Below are positions 55,140-64,000 of a stretch of 64,000 bases of DNA, piece after piece. The notes beneath the pieces were generated by a model that had not been told where the DNA came from, searched no databases, and worked only from the letters and a program-made list of their open reading frames with translations. Source of the stretch: Ascarosepion bandense (lineage: Eukaryota > Mollusca > Cephalopoda > Sepiida > Sepiidae); the NCBI GenBank assembly GCA_037127315.1, contig JBBBDQ010000192.1, positions 5,813,501 through 5,877,500 of the forward strand, read 5' to 3'. The translations under genes were made by a program, and so were the position numbers. How positions within the stretch are numbered: position 1 is the stretch's first letter; every line of letters begins with the position of its first letter.

Positions 55140-56240
55140 AAGGATTATTTTATTCCATGAAAATATTTGTCGATACGTTGCACAAATCAGGATGAAAAAT
55201 CTAATTGCGCCTTTCGTTGCATATTCTATATTCTCTAGATTTGTCACCAGCTATTGACTATTTTATAAACATATTTGGCCAACATCTTACAGAAAAAAAA
55301 TCCCTAATATGGGTATATAGAGAAAATCCCTTCAAGGATTTTTAAGATATGATCTCTGTCCAAAGAATTCTTTCGTAAAACCATAAATGATCTTGTTGGA
55401 AACGATATATAGACCAAAATGGTTTATCTTTTGATTGATGACGTTACTTGTAAATAAATCTGCTGACAATTCATGTTAATATTTGAATTCGGTCATTATT
55501 CTCCGAACAAAATAAGACATGATAGCTAACTAGATGCGTTGATATGCAGAGAAAGACATAGATGTGTATGTAGATTGCTGGGCATGGATAGACTTGAGCT
55601 ACGATCAAATATAGATAAAATGGAAATATTGATATAAACAGAGAGAACACATATCGGTGTATATTGGCATCTGTCCCACATTTAAATCTATTTCATTAAA
55701 ACTTATTCACCACTTTCTTTATTTAAGCGCTTGTTTTATTTTCTTTTTTCTTTACTTAAGGGACAGAATTTGGAGGAATTCAAAAAATCAATTTTTGGCA
55801 ATATTTTATCTTTTCGGTGACCACAAAATAGAAAAAAATCAAATCATATATTTTGGTATTTACTAAGCTTAGACCAATTTGGCACAAATACAAATACAAA
55901 AGGAAATGTGCGGTTAAGATAATTGTATAGCGCCAGTCTACAAAGTTGGAGGGTCAGTCAATTTAACTTGTCCTGAAGATTAATATTTAAAATCCTGGTT
56001 TTAAAGTTCGAATTGAAATCCGATTACTGAAGAAGAATTAGGCTACTAGTTCAGCCAAGATGTAAATCAGTCAAGTCAATAAGTCCGTAGCTTAACACTT
56101 AGGTATGAGCTGAATTTTGATAGAAAATTTTCAAATACAATGTGCTATCTATACGATTCATATTTACTGATGAATTAAGTGCATTGACAAGAAAAGAGAT
56201 TATGCTTAAAATATTTGTTGTACAAAAGAAATTTGTTTTT
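55140..56240. other. Unassigned stretch
   Basis: No element or convincing frame. Confidence 0.4.
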
Positions 56241-56618
56241 TTCATAAGGCGTTGAAATTCTCGAAAGGGTGAACTTAGCTCACTGGTGCCCCCTATATAT
56301 GAATTTACTCGAGCCACAAGATTAGCTGCCTGTGGAATTTCCTTCCTTTTACTTGCTTCTACTACAGCTACAATCTTCAAGAATTTAAACGTAAAGTCAT
56401 GAAATAGTCATCTCCTATCTCACTAATTTGCATTCTCTCTCTCATGTGCTCCTTTTATCGTCCACTTCATTCACATCAGTATTCTCATCCTTCTCTTGCC
56501 CACTTCCTGACAGCCCCTGTAACCTATCACTTTTTCTCATAACTTTCTTCCTATGTAACCCTCTGCACAACAATGGCAGTAAAATGCCTTGCTTAGGGCT
56601 ATACGATTATAAAAGAAA
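56240..56618 (+). pseudogene. LINE-J 3' end
   Basis: Nucleotide order matches LINE-J: '...ACTCGAGCCACAAGATTAGC' (TRATRLA), 'GGAATTTCCTTCCTTTTACT' (NSLP), 'CTACAATCTTCAAGAATTTA' (YNLQ-FK) and the 3' UTR. It ends 'CCTCTGCACAACAATGGCAG' and 'GCCTTGCTTAGGGCTATACG', the tail shared with SINE A. Confidence 0.75.
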
Positions 56619-57313
56619 AATTAGTCGGTTGAGAACCGGTTGAGAACCGGTTGGGCGGCACTGATGTAATCTTGGTAACCAGAGAAGAACGTTATTGTGC
56701 AGGTGTGAGTACTCTCCCTTAAGGTTGTTCAGTTGGCAATTTGGCACTATTGAGAGATTGTGTAGTGTTTTAATAGTCACATAAATATGCGCAGGTTATA
56801 CTATTTGAACGACTAAGAAGGGAGGATGCAATGAGTGAATTCAAAGTAAAATGTTGGTGCCAGTGTTTCAAAGCAACTTGACAACAAATTAGAGATCCTT
56901 ATTGTTCACGCATGAACAGACACTCATCTATTGGATTACTTTGTTTGCAGTTCGACATTTTAATGAGCTTGTGTATTGTGCGACTATTGCATTCACAATG
57001 AATATGCAACATGTTTTACCTGAAACTTGGTCATTTATCTGTAGACATTATTTAAAAGTATTTTAGGATGATACAACTAGAAAAATCCAGGTGGAATTTT
57101 GGTACCAACGTTTCAGTAGCGTTCGTGTATATAATAAATGTATGTTTACGCATCACACGAACGCTACTTGACAAGACAGGTACATGTGAAGCCTGCTCAT
57201 GCAATGAAAAAGAAAGAACACAAAAATAAAAATATCAGAATTTTATTTTCGCCTCTATATTTGATTTTCTGACGAAGCATACTAAATTTATGAACGCTTC
57301 CTATTTGTTCCTG

Positions 57314-57315
<2 letters not shown>
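56619..57315. other. Unassigned stretch with short repeats
   Basis: 'CGGTTGAGAACCGGTTGAGA' is a short tandem palindrome near 56626. An inverted repeat of 14 bp (GTAGCGTTCGTGT and its complement, 57116-57167) may form a hairpin. No gene. Confidence 0.5.

Positions 57316-57365
<50 letters not shown>
57316..57365. repeat. (CTAT)n microsatellite
   Basis: About 12 units. Confidence 0.97.
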
Positions 57366-57394
57366 GTCTCTATATATATAATTTAAAGTTTGTG

Positions 57395-57752
57395 TATTTA
57401 AGCAGCAAAATTTTTTTTTAGACATGTCAGATTAAATAAATTGCAGACATTGTGTCAGCTAATTTTAAAAAAATCCGTTCGTACTCACGAATCTTTCGCG
57501 TATTATAATTGAAAGATGTCAGAAATGAGCTGTATTTTATGTTATTTTTTGTTGCCATACTTCACACCCCTGAAGATGATCACGGAAAGAGATCGAAAGT
57601 ACTTGGGTACATTGAGAAATGAATGATAATAACATCTGTTAACGTTACAGCTCATTTCTGACATCTTTCAATTATAATACGCGAAAGATTATCCGTGAGT
57701 ATGAACGGATTTTATAAAAAATAACCAGACACAATGTTTGCAATTTGTTTAA

Positions 57753-57756
<4 letters not shown>
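57395..57756. repeat. Solo PLE1 terminal repeat, foldback form
   Basis: The left part (57425-57530, antisense '...AATCTTTCGCGTATTATAAT') and right part (57647-57756, 'ATTATAATACGCGAAAGATT...') are inverted copies. Between them lies 'CACACCCCTGAAGATGATCA' with CTGAAGA (57570), GATC-ACGGAAAGA-GATC stem II, GAAA (57595) and then GTAC-TTGG-GTAC. No RT body, so a solo or deleted PLE1. Confidence 0.8.
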
Positions 57757-57830
<74 letters not shown>

Positions 57831-57866
57831 ACGCACGCACGTGCGCGCACACACACACACACACAT
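57757..57866. repeat. (AC)n microsatellite, 110 bp
   Basis: Starts exactly at the end of the PLE1 terminal repeat. Interrupted by an ACGC/GTGC block near 57830. Confidence 0.97.
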
Positions 57867-58450
57867 GTTCGAGATGATGATGGTAGGAAAAATTATATTG
57901 CGGTATGGCTTTTAATTGCCTTTTTTCAATAGGCTAAGTAAATACCCTGGGAGCTTACTCTAAAACGATATCTAGTACGTCATATTCATAGATCATTAGA
58001 AGAAAATTATTTTCAATCTTCATTGGGTACCTCACTATTGTTTGACACTTCCCACAAATCAATTTTACATGTTGGACACTGATATCACCCGTTATCTTTA
58101 ATAATCTTTTTTACATTTAACATTTGCAAAAATAGATCCATATAACAATGTAAATTCGTTAAGTCTCTGTGGCATTCTGTTAGCGAACTAGGTTCGAAAA
58201 TCATTGGGCATTGCAAAATTGTAGCTAAGTTAGTGATAATCTACTTTATGAAGATTTGATTGTGCTTTGGTTAGCTTACTGATCTCACAAGGAGCCACTG
58301 AGAGTAAGAATACTGGCCTGTGAATTTGATCCTGTTATAGAGAAAAATTACAATTTATTACAGGTGCCATGCATAGATAAACCTCCGTTTTTCAAAATTT
58401 CGCGAATACGACACCATATATTTTAGTTTTGTCCAGAAAATATCCAATTT
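57867..58450. other. Unassigned stretch
   Basis: A B-box-like 'GTGAATTTGATCC' occurs near 58320 without an A box. Nothing else recognised. Confidence 0.35.
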
Positions 58451-58452
58451 AA

Positions 58453-58530
58453 TTTTAACAAAAAACAAACAAACAAAAAACAAACAAACAAAAAACAAAA
58501 ACAAAGACAAAAACAAAAATCAAAAAAACA
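58453..58530. repeat. (CAAA)n tract
   Basis: A/C-only run. Confidence 0.92.
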
Positions 58531-59032
58531 ACTATCTTCGGCAATATCGCCTTAGTCCACTTCACAGTAGTCACGTTTATGATCTCACGCATCTCAGCGC
58601 TCCTTCCACACGATATATTCAAAACGGCAACGATGATGATGATGATGATCCTAAAATATATAGAATAATGTAAATAGTTCATCTCAGGTGTTGAGTAATA
58701 AAAAACAAACAGTGGAAAGCTTTTGCGTGCATCATTTGAGCTTGTGTACGCGTCGTGGTTGTGTGCGTGCAAATTGGTCTGTGCGGTTGTCTGTCAACAA
58801 TAGAGGTGTACTTGATGACATCAAATTCAGACGGTTTCTATTCAGATTCTTACGGCTATGATTAGTGGAATTTGGGGTGGGGATTGGCCAAGTCGGGGAT
58901 GGGGGATCTTATTGAAGGAATCTCGCTGCAGAAATACGCAATGATGGTGGAAAACAGGAGAAAGAAACAAAGAAAAATCGAAAGAAAAAGAACGGAAGAA
59001 AGACAAAAATGGTGGGGAAACCAAAGGAAGAA

Positions 59033-59033
<1 letters not shown>

Positions 59034-59121
<88 letters not shown>
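59034..59121. repeat. (AC)n(AT)n microsatellite
   Basis: AC with one AA interruption, then a long AT run. Confidence 0.97.
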
Positions 59122-59125
<4 letters not shown>

Positions 59126-59129
59126 GTCG

Positions 59130-60020
59130 AGAGAGTTGACAAAAGGGAAGAGTGGTAGTAAAATGAAAGAAAGAGTAAAGAAAGAGTTTGAGAAGGTAAA
59201 AGAAATTCAAAGTAAAAATATTAATAAAACAGCAACAAAGAAAGAAACAGAAAGAAAACACGTAGAAGACATATTACGATGAAAGAAAAATGAATCAAAT
59301 AAGGATGAAAGAACGAAAGAAAAAAATGAAACATAAATGAAGGAAAAGTTAAAGAATTTGTAAAAAAGAAGTATAAAGAAAAAGGTAGAAAAAAAGAAAG
59401 CGAGGAAAAAGTGAGAAAAAAAGAAACAAACGATAAAAGGATAGAAAGAAGTAAAACAAGAAATAGGGTTAAAACTGGAAGAAGAAAAAGAAAAGTTCAA
59501 AACAAAGTAAGGAAAAGAAGGAAGGAAACAAATGAAAAATGGTAAAGAACAGAAGAATAATGAGAGAGTGACGAAAAAGGAAGGAGAAGAAATGTAAGAG
59601 TGATAAAAAGAATAGTTACGTCAGAAAGAAAACAAAAGAAAGGAGAGGATAAAAAAGAAAACGAAAAGACAAAGATTGAAGACAAAAAAACAAAAAGAAT
59701 GAAATTCTCCAAGCAGATGAAAAAAATATAACAATCATGCAAATACGGAAAAAAAAAACCAACACGGGAAAATTAACGGGGCGAAAAAGGACGAAAGAAA
59801 GAATAGAAAAAAAAGAAGAAAGAAAAAAGTAAGAAGAACAATAAAGAGAATTCTGAGGAAATGGAGGAATAAAGCGGCAAGGAAAAATAGGAACGAAATA
59901 AAAACAAGAGAAAAGAAAATGAAACTAAAACAGCGAAGAAAAGTAATTTCAGACAATGGAAAAACAGAGAACTTTGATTTGACAGAACGAAATTCAAGAG
60001 TTATTTTATGCATGTAAAAA
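59130..60020. repeat. 0.9-kb purine-rich GAAA tract
   Basis: A/G-rich on plus (AAAGAAAG, GGAAAAAG). Same nature as 5130-6329. Long Phe/Ser minus frames are artefacts. Confidence 0.9.
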
Positions 60021-60088
60021 AAACACAAGCCGCACGTATTCACGTATAAGTCGATATAATGTATTAGTTGACCTTTTAGTTAAAACAT

Positions 60089-60092
60089 GTTC

Positions 60093-60154
<62 letters not shown>

Positions 60155-60214
60155 CTTTCTTTCAGTCTGTTCATATCTATCTCAGATAGGAACAGTCTGG
60201 GGATAGCCTGTCCA

Positions 60215-60289
<75 letters not shown>

Positions 60290-60345
60290 GTACCCAGTCT
60301 GTTCATATCTATCTCAGATAGGAACAGTCTGAAATAACCTGTCCA

Positions 60346-60408
<63 letters not shown>

Positions 60409-60460
60409 GCCAGTCTGTTCATATCTATCTCGAATGCAGACAGTCTGAATAGCCTGTCCA

Positions 60461-60519
<59 letters not shown>

Positions 60520-60565
60520 ACCAGTCTATCTATCTCAGATAGGAACAGTCAGAGATAGCCTGTCC

Positions 60566-60619
<54 letters not shown>

Positions 60620-60666
60620 GTGCCAGTCTGTGTATCTATCTCAGACAGACAGTCTGTCTTCATCCA

Positions 60667-60737
<71 letters not shown>

Positions 60738-60784
60738 GCCAGTCTGTTCATATCTCTCTCCAGATGGAGACAGTCGGTCAACAC

Positions 60785-60838
<54 letters not shown>

Positions 60839-60895
60839 ATATGCCAGTCTGTTCATATCTATCTCAGATAGGAACAGTCTGAGATGGCCTGTCCA

Positions 60896-60952
<57 letters not shown>

Positions 60953-61001
60953 GTCTGTTCATATCTATCTCCAGATAGGAACAGTCTGAGACAGCCTGTC
61001 C

Positions 61002-61064
<63 letters not shown>

Positions 61065-61071
61065 CATCTAT
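60089..61071. repeat. (ATCT)n array with hairpin higher-order unit
   Basis: Nine (ATCT)n blocks of about 50-75 bp are separated by eight non-ATCT units starting near 60163, 60293, 60413, 60522, 60624, 60740, 60843 and 60954 (spacing about 102-130 bp). Most units share CAGTCTGTTCATATCTATCT, then CAGATAGGAACAGTCTG and 'CCTGTCCAT'. The unit is an imperfect palindrome (TGTTC-TATCT facing AGATA-GAACA). Leu/Ser/Ile/Tyr frames across the array are artefacts. Confidence 0.95.
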
Positions 61072-61364
61072 CTCTTTTGAGTTCTCTCTCCTGTTCATCG
61101 CTATTTGAATTTGATACAAGATGAAATAGGGGTGAATGTAATGTCACCGGACCAAATTGGGGAGAATTTCATATAACTGCTAACTAAACTTTCCGTTTAA
61201 TCATCACAAGACTACAAAAATAAATCATTACTAAAGACGAAACTCACTAACAATGGCTTGCGTGAAAAGCTTGTTCGCTACCACAACACAACTGCCAATT
61301 TTCACTGTAAACAAAGAAATAAATTTGTTAGTGAGGTAGTTTCGTCTTTCTACCTTCTTTTTGT
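61072..61364. other. Unassigned stretch with small inverted repeat
   Basis: 'AAAGACGAAACTCACTAACA' (about 61216) and 'GTTAGTGAGGTAGTTTCGTC' (about 61328) are near complements flanking about 95 bp: a small foldback. Confidence 0.6.
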
Positions 61365-61945
61365 TTTATGTGCCATGTCTCTTCAGGACCTAAGTGATCA
61401 TAGCCTTCCCCATCTTCCTATCACTCGCAGCTCTTCGTAAGTTTTGCCTTTTTGTTATTTCTCTCAAACCCTGTTTTACCATCCATTTACTAAAGTTCAT
61501 CAACTATGTTACACACTGCTTTTGTCCTGTCTTTTTTTTCTCAATCTATCCTGTGAGCATCAGATTTTTCAAGCCTCAGTACGTGCCTCAGAAATTTCGA
61601 TTGCCTCTTTCTGATGTTAAGCATAAGTTTCCTTTTTGTTTCCATTCTCTCCAAAACCTCGTCGTTGCTCACATGTTCTCTCCATGGTATCCTCAGTATC
61701 TTTCTGTAGAATCAAATGATTTTTGTTTCAAATTTCTTCTTCATCTTTGAGAAAATTGTCCATACAGGAGGACCGATAAATCATAACTGTTCTGTAGTTT
61801 TTTTCTTTGTTTTTAACGAATTTTTTTTCTGTCTCTTAATACTTTGCTTAGGTTTTGGAGTTCATCTTTGGCCATTTAAATCCGTCTTCGAATCTCAGTG
61901 TCGCACTTTCCGTCATCTGTCGGTGCCCTTACCAGCCAAAGTAAA
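61365..61945 (-). pseudogene. RTE-type LINE C-terminus, decayed
   Basis: Antisense of 'TGTGCCATGTCTCTTCAGGA' (3' end), 'CGTGCCTCAGAAATTTCGAT', 'CCAAAACCTCGTCGTTGCTC' and 'CTCAGTATCTTTCTGTAGAA', in parallel with 51490-52080. It continues to 61945 through 'CTTCGAATCTCAGTGTCGCA'. Frames are broken. Confidence 0.75.
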
Positions 61946-62092
61946 TGTCAGTATTAAAATTATTACAAAATAATACATTTGACGCATTACATTCGTGCTT
62001 GTGCCAGACTAAATGAAGCTTAGTAAACAGCTATGAAAATAAAGATGCTAACCGTTAAGTAATGCTCATCAGTTTAATAATTTTTTTATATC

Positions 62093-62285
62093 AATTCACC
62101 CCAAGTAAGGCGAAAATGTCACTAAAATGCAAGAAGTTACTGAGAGCAGAATAGAATGAGGAAACTTTAGAAGGAACCGAAAACTAAATCCTAAACAAGA
62201 AACAAGGGATAAAACTCTAACCCTGTAACCACCACAAAAAAAGAAGAGGAGGAGTGTGACCCGGACTATACGCAAACCTATCTAC
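62093..62285 (-). repeat. SINE A, strongly diverged
   Basis: 'CACCCCAAGTAAGGCGAAAA' (tail), 'GGAACCGAAAACTAAATCCT' and 'AAACAAGAAACAAGGGATAA' follow SINE A order on plus. Abuts SINE B. Confidence 0.6.
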
Positions 62286-62295
62286 GCCCTGTGCA

Positions 62296-62583
62296 TTGTG
62301 GTGCAGTAAATATAGACTCGGAATGACTAATCGGGCTGCCGAGTTCGAATTCCAGTTGAATTCCTTTCGTTTACATACGCACAAAGACCCTTGGGAAAGG
62401 TATTAACCCGTCTCTTTCCTCCAGTTATGGGTTAGGACAGATTGGGTTCTATAGCCTTGGCTGGTAACCAGTCTACCGCATAAAGCAACCGACTGCGTGA
62501 TAATCTTCTGCCCAGTCAGTCATGTCTCTTTCGAGACATGATCTCCCAAGCGTGTATCACGTATAACCCTTAATTGACTGATC
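62296..62583 (+). repeat. SINE B, sense orientation
   Basis: A-box region 'TGTGGTGCAGTAAATATAGA', B box 'GAGTTCGAATTCC', body 'TCCTCCAGTTATGGGTTAGG', end 'CCTTAATTGACTGATC'. A small deletion follows GGGTTA. Confidence 0.9.
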
Positions 62584-62837
62584 AACGCCTATTTTTAGTA
62601 AATTAAGTTCAATCCTTACTAGGTTCCTAATTTTTGTGACCCTGTGTCAGTAAAATTAAAAAAAGCTATAGGGTGATGGCTAACAAGACAAATTATTACA
62701 ATGAGTTCAAGTCCTGACGCAGAGCTTCATTATTGTGGCCCTGTGCCAGACTAAGCAAAGAAGTGTGTTTTCAGTATATTGTTCACGCTGAAAAAATCAG
62801 CCGGCTCAATTATACCTATACTCAAGTACACTTAAGA

Positions 62838-62945
62838 GCATCTTTCCGTAGACCCACATTTTTGTTGCTTCCAGTCTCACCTTCATCTTCAAGGAGATTG
62901 TCCAGCATTCGCTACCATAAAAGAGAACAGATATGAGGCGTGTAT
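62838..62945 (-). pseudogene. RTE-type LINE fragment
   Basis: 'GTTGCTTCCAGTCTCACCTT' and 'CATTCGCTACCATAAAAGAG' are the antisense of the LYGS-FW...ERLE block seen at 51880-51940. Confidence 0.6.
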
Positions 62946-62969
62946 AGTCTAGCTAAAAAGACACGCCTA

Positions 62970-63165
62970 ATATGTGGAAAGCGAATTAGGTGTGCTGATT
63001 TCAAATCCCGTTCGATTTTGTTTAGTTCACCTTGTGTTAATGCGTTTGAAAAAGTTATGGATTCACCTTCCTCCAGCTATAGGTTAAATAGCGGGACACA
63101 CTGTGGTCTCTTGTTTCAAGGTGGCGAACAGCTTAGGTGAAGTGACACTCTAAATTCAAAACCAT
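62970..63165 (+). repeat. SINE C
   Basis: Head region 'GCTGATTTCAAATCCCGTTC', body 'CCAGCTATAGGTTAAATAGC', end 'CTCTAAATTCAAAACC'. Similar to 48640-48845. Confidence 0.55.
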
Positions 63166-63172
63166 CCTGAAG

Positions 63173-63505
63173 ATGGTTGGGCTCCGTCAGGTTATCTTGC
63201 CCTCGGCTATCGCTACAGCAAATGTGGTATCTCTACAACCCTCAGGGGTAGCGGAATACTCTCACACACTCAAGAATAAGACAATTCATTCGAATGCTAG
63301 CTTCCCTTTCAATTGGCAGTCAGTCCTGGAATTCCACAAGAAACTTAAACATCAATTTGACGGCAGCTGTGTTGTGTTGTTGGCAGACAAGGAAGCTTTT
63401 TCTTCAGCAATTAAAGGCGAATCTAAACAAAGGACGAGATTAATTTACAAAGTCGTTGCACATTGCCGAATGTTCATTTCTGTCGTTTCCTCTATTTATT
63501 GTTGA
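63173..63505 (+). CDS. Unrecognised ORF (110 aa), weak exon candidate
   Basis: Begins 'MVGLRQVILPSAIATANVVS' and includes 'FPFNWQSVLEFHKKLKHQFD' and 'SCVVLLADKEAFSSAIKGES'. Composition is balanced and the frame is longer than expected in this AT-rich DNA. It follows a SINE C, and the Met may lie in repeat sequence. No family recognised. Chance or a transposon remnant cannot be excluded. Confidence 0.22.
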   Translation: MVGLRQVILPSAIATANVVSLQPSGVAEYSHTLKNKTIHSNASFPFNWQSVLEFHKKLKHQFDGSCVVLLADKEAFSSAIKGESKQRTRLIYKVVAHCRMFISVVSSIYC

Positions 63506-63659
63506 AACGATGGAAAATCTGGTATTTTTCTCGGCCATTTACTTCAGTCTCTTTCATTTCTCTTTCATTCCAATTTCTATTTCATGATTCGTTCGGCCGA
63601 TATCGTCCTTGGCTTTCTGAGATCTTTTACTTTTGTTTACCGCTGAGAATCTTTCCTTT

Positions 63660-63669
63660 TTCATTAATT

Positions 63670-63701
<32 letters not shown>

Positions 63702-63782
63702 ATTTGCTTTTTTATGATATTTGGTCCTCTCTTATATTTAATTACTTCTTCCGTATTTACTTTTTTCTCAACTTCTTTGTTT

Positions 63783-63817
<35 letters not shown>

Positions 63818-63960
63818 CATGATATTCGGTCTCGTCTTACTTTTGATTACTTTTTCTTTATTTACTTTTTTCACAACTTCTTTCTTTCTTTCTTATTTTT
63901 TTTATTTCTTTCTAAGTTTTCTCTTTCTTTCTTTCTTTCTTTCTTTCTTCTATTTATATT
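63660..63960. repeat. Pyrimidine tract with three (CTTT)n runs
   Basis: (CTTT)n at 63668-63702, 63785-63818 and 63921-63949, linked by related 'CATGATATTCGGTCTCGTCT' / 'TATGATATTTGGTCCTCTCT' segments, so a larger unit of about 115 bp is duplicated. Confidence 0.9.
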
Positions 63961-64000
63961 TTCTGCTATTCTTTCACGTCTTTAATTTTTGCATCTTATT

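Noticed and set aside
58872..59282. 136-codon plus-strand frame
   Set aside because: The first 50 codons look ordinary, but the rest is translated (AC)n, (AT)n and purine tract. No family recognised, so not called as a gene.
60089..61071. CRISPR-like regular spacing
   Set aside because: The repeated unit is diverged and the intervening blocks are one simple repeat, not unique spacers. The genome context is animal.
60618..61108. Long Leu/Ser/Ile/Tyr frames
   Set aside because: Direct translation of (ATCT)n. No start, codon or domain support.

Overview
This is repeat-dominated, AT-rich nuclear DNA from an animal. It has no operons, no compact ORFs and no CRISPR-like arrays. It carries dense (AT)n, (AC)n, (AG)n, (ATCT)n and (CTTT)n microsatellites and many decayed retroelements and DNA transposons. 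The SINE and LINE 3' ends (for example a SINE with 'CGCTTGGGCGATCATGTC' and a LINE whose C-terminus reads 'LFYKYFHGNCSDE') look like those I associate with cephalopod, octopus-type genomes. That assignment is recognition from memory, not a search. I cannot defend any complete host gene. Three short open segments (25265-25486 minus, 40798-41000 plus, 63173-63505 plus) are weak exon candidates.

Layout. 0-10 kb: fragments of a jockey/CR1-like LINE ('LINE-J'), a dimeric SINE sharing the LINE-J 3' tail ('SINE A'), tRNA-derived SINE B, kilobase purine tracts, an RTE-type LINE tail and the first hammerhead-like foldback repeats. 10-20 kb: a pyrimidine tract, more foldbacks, SINE B, SINE D, two mariner-type transposase relics and a long LINE-J relic. 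20-30 kb: a Penelope-like element (PLE) zone with two different PLE lineages. PLE2 (about 22.4-24.65 kb) is arranged head to head with an internally deleted copy of itself. PLE1 (about 26.93-30.05 kb) keeps recognisable RT (SLDVENLFTNVPV, YVDD) and GIY-YIG regions. Several foldbacks with hammerhead-ribozyme-like cores lie around them. 30-35 kb: very AT-rich, nothing recognisable beyond hairpins and microsatellites. 35-44 kb: twin TTAA-flanked MITEs, a zinc-knuckle LINE 3' end, LINE-J, RTE and a Tc1-like fragment. 44-52 kb: microsatellite-dense. 52-57 kb: SINE B, a maT-like (DD37D) mariner relic, SINE D, duplicated RTE tails and a solo PLE1 terminal repeat. 57-64 kb: (AC)n, purine tracts, a 1-kb (ATCT)n array with a hairpin-forming higher-order unit, and RTE and SINE relics.

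How the parts work together. The coherent biology is retrotransposition. LINE-J probably supplied the machinery for SINE A, because their 3' tails match. PLE1 and PLE2 supply RT plus GIY-YIG nuclease, and their terminal repeats, together with related orphan foldbacks, carry motifs of the form CTGANGA, stem II, GAAA, the core of hammerhead ribozymes. Many element ends run straight into microsatellites, which suggests the ends seed them. All autonomous coding regions seen here are broken. The best leads for follow-up are the diverse hammerhead-like foldbacks and the (ATCT)n hairpin array.
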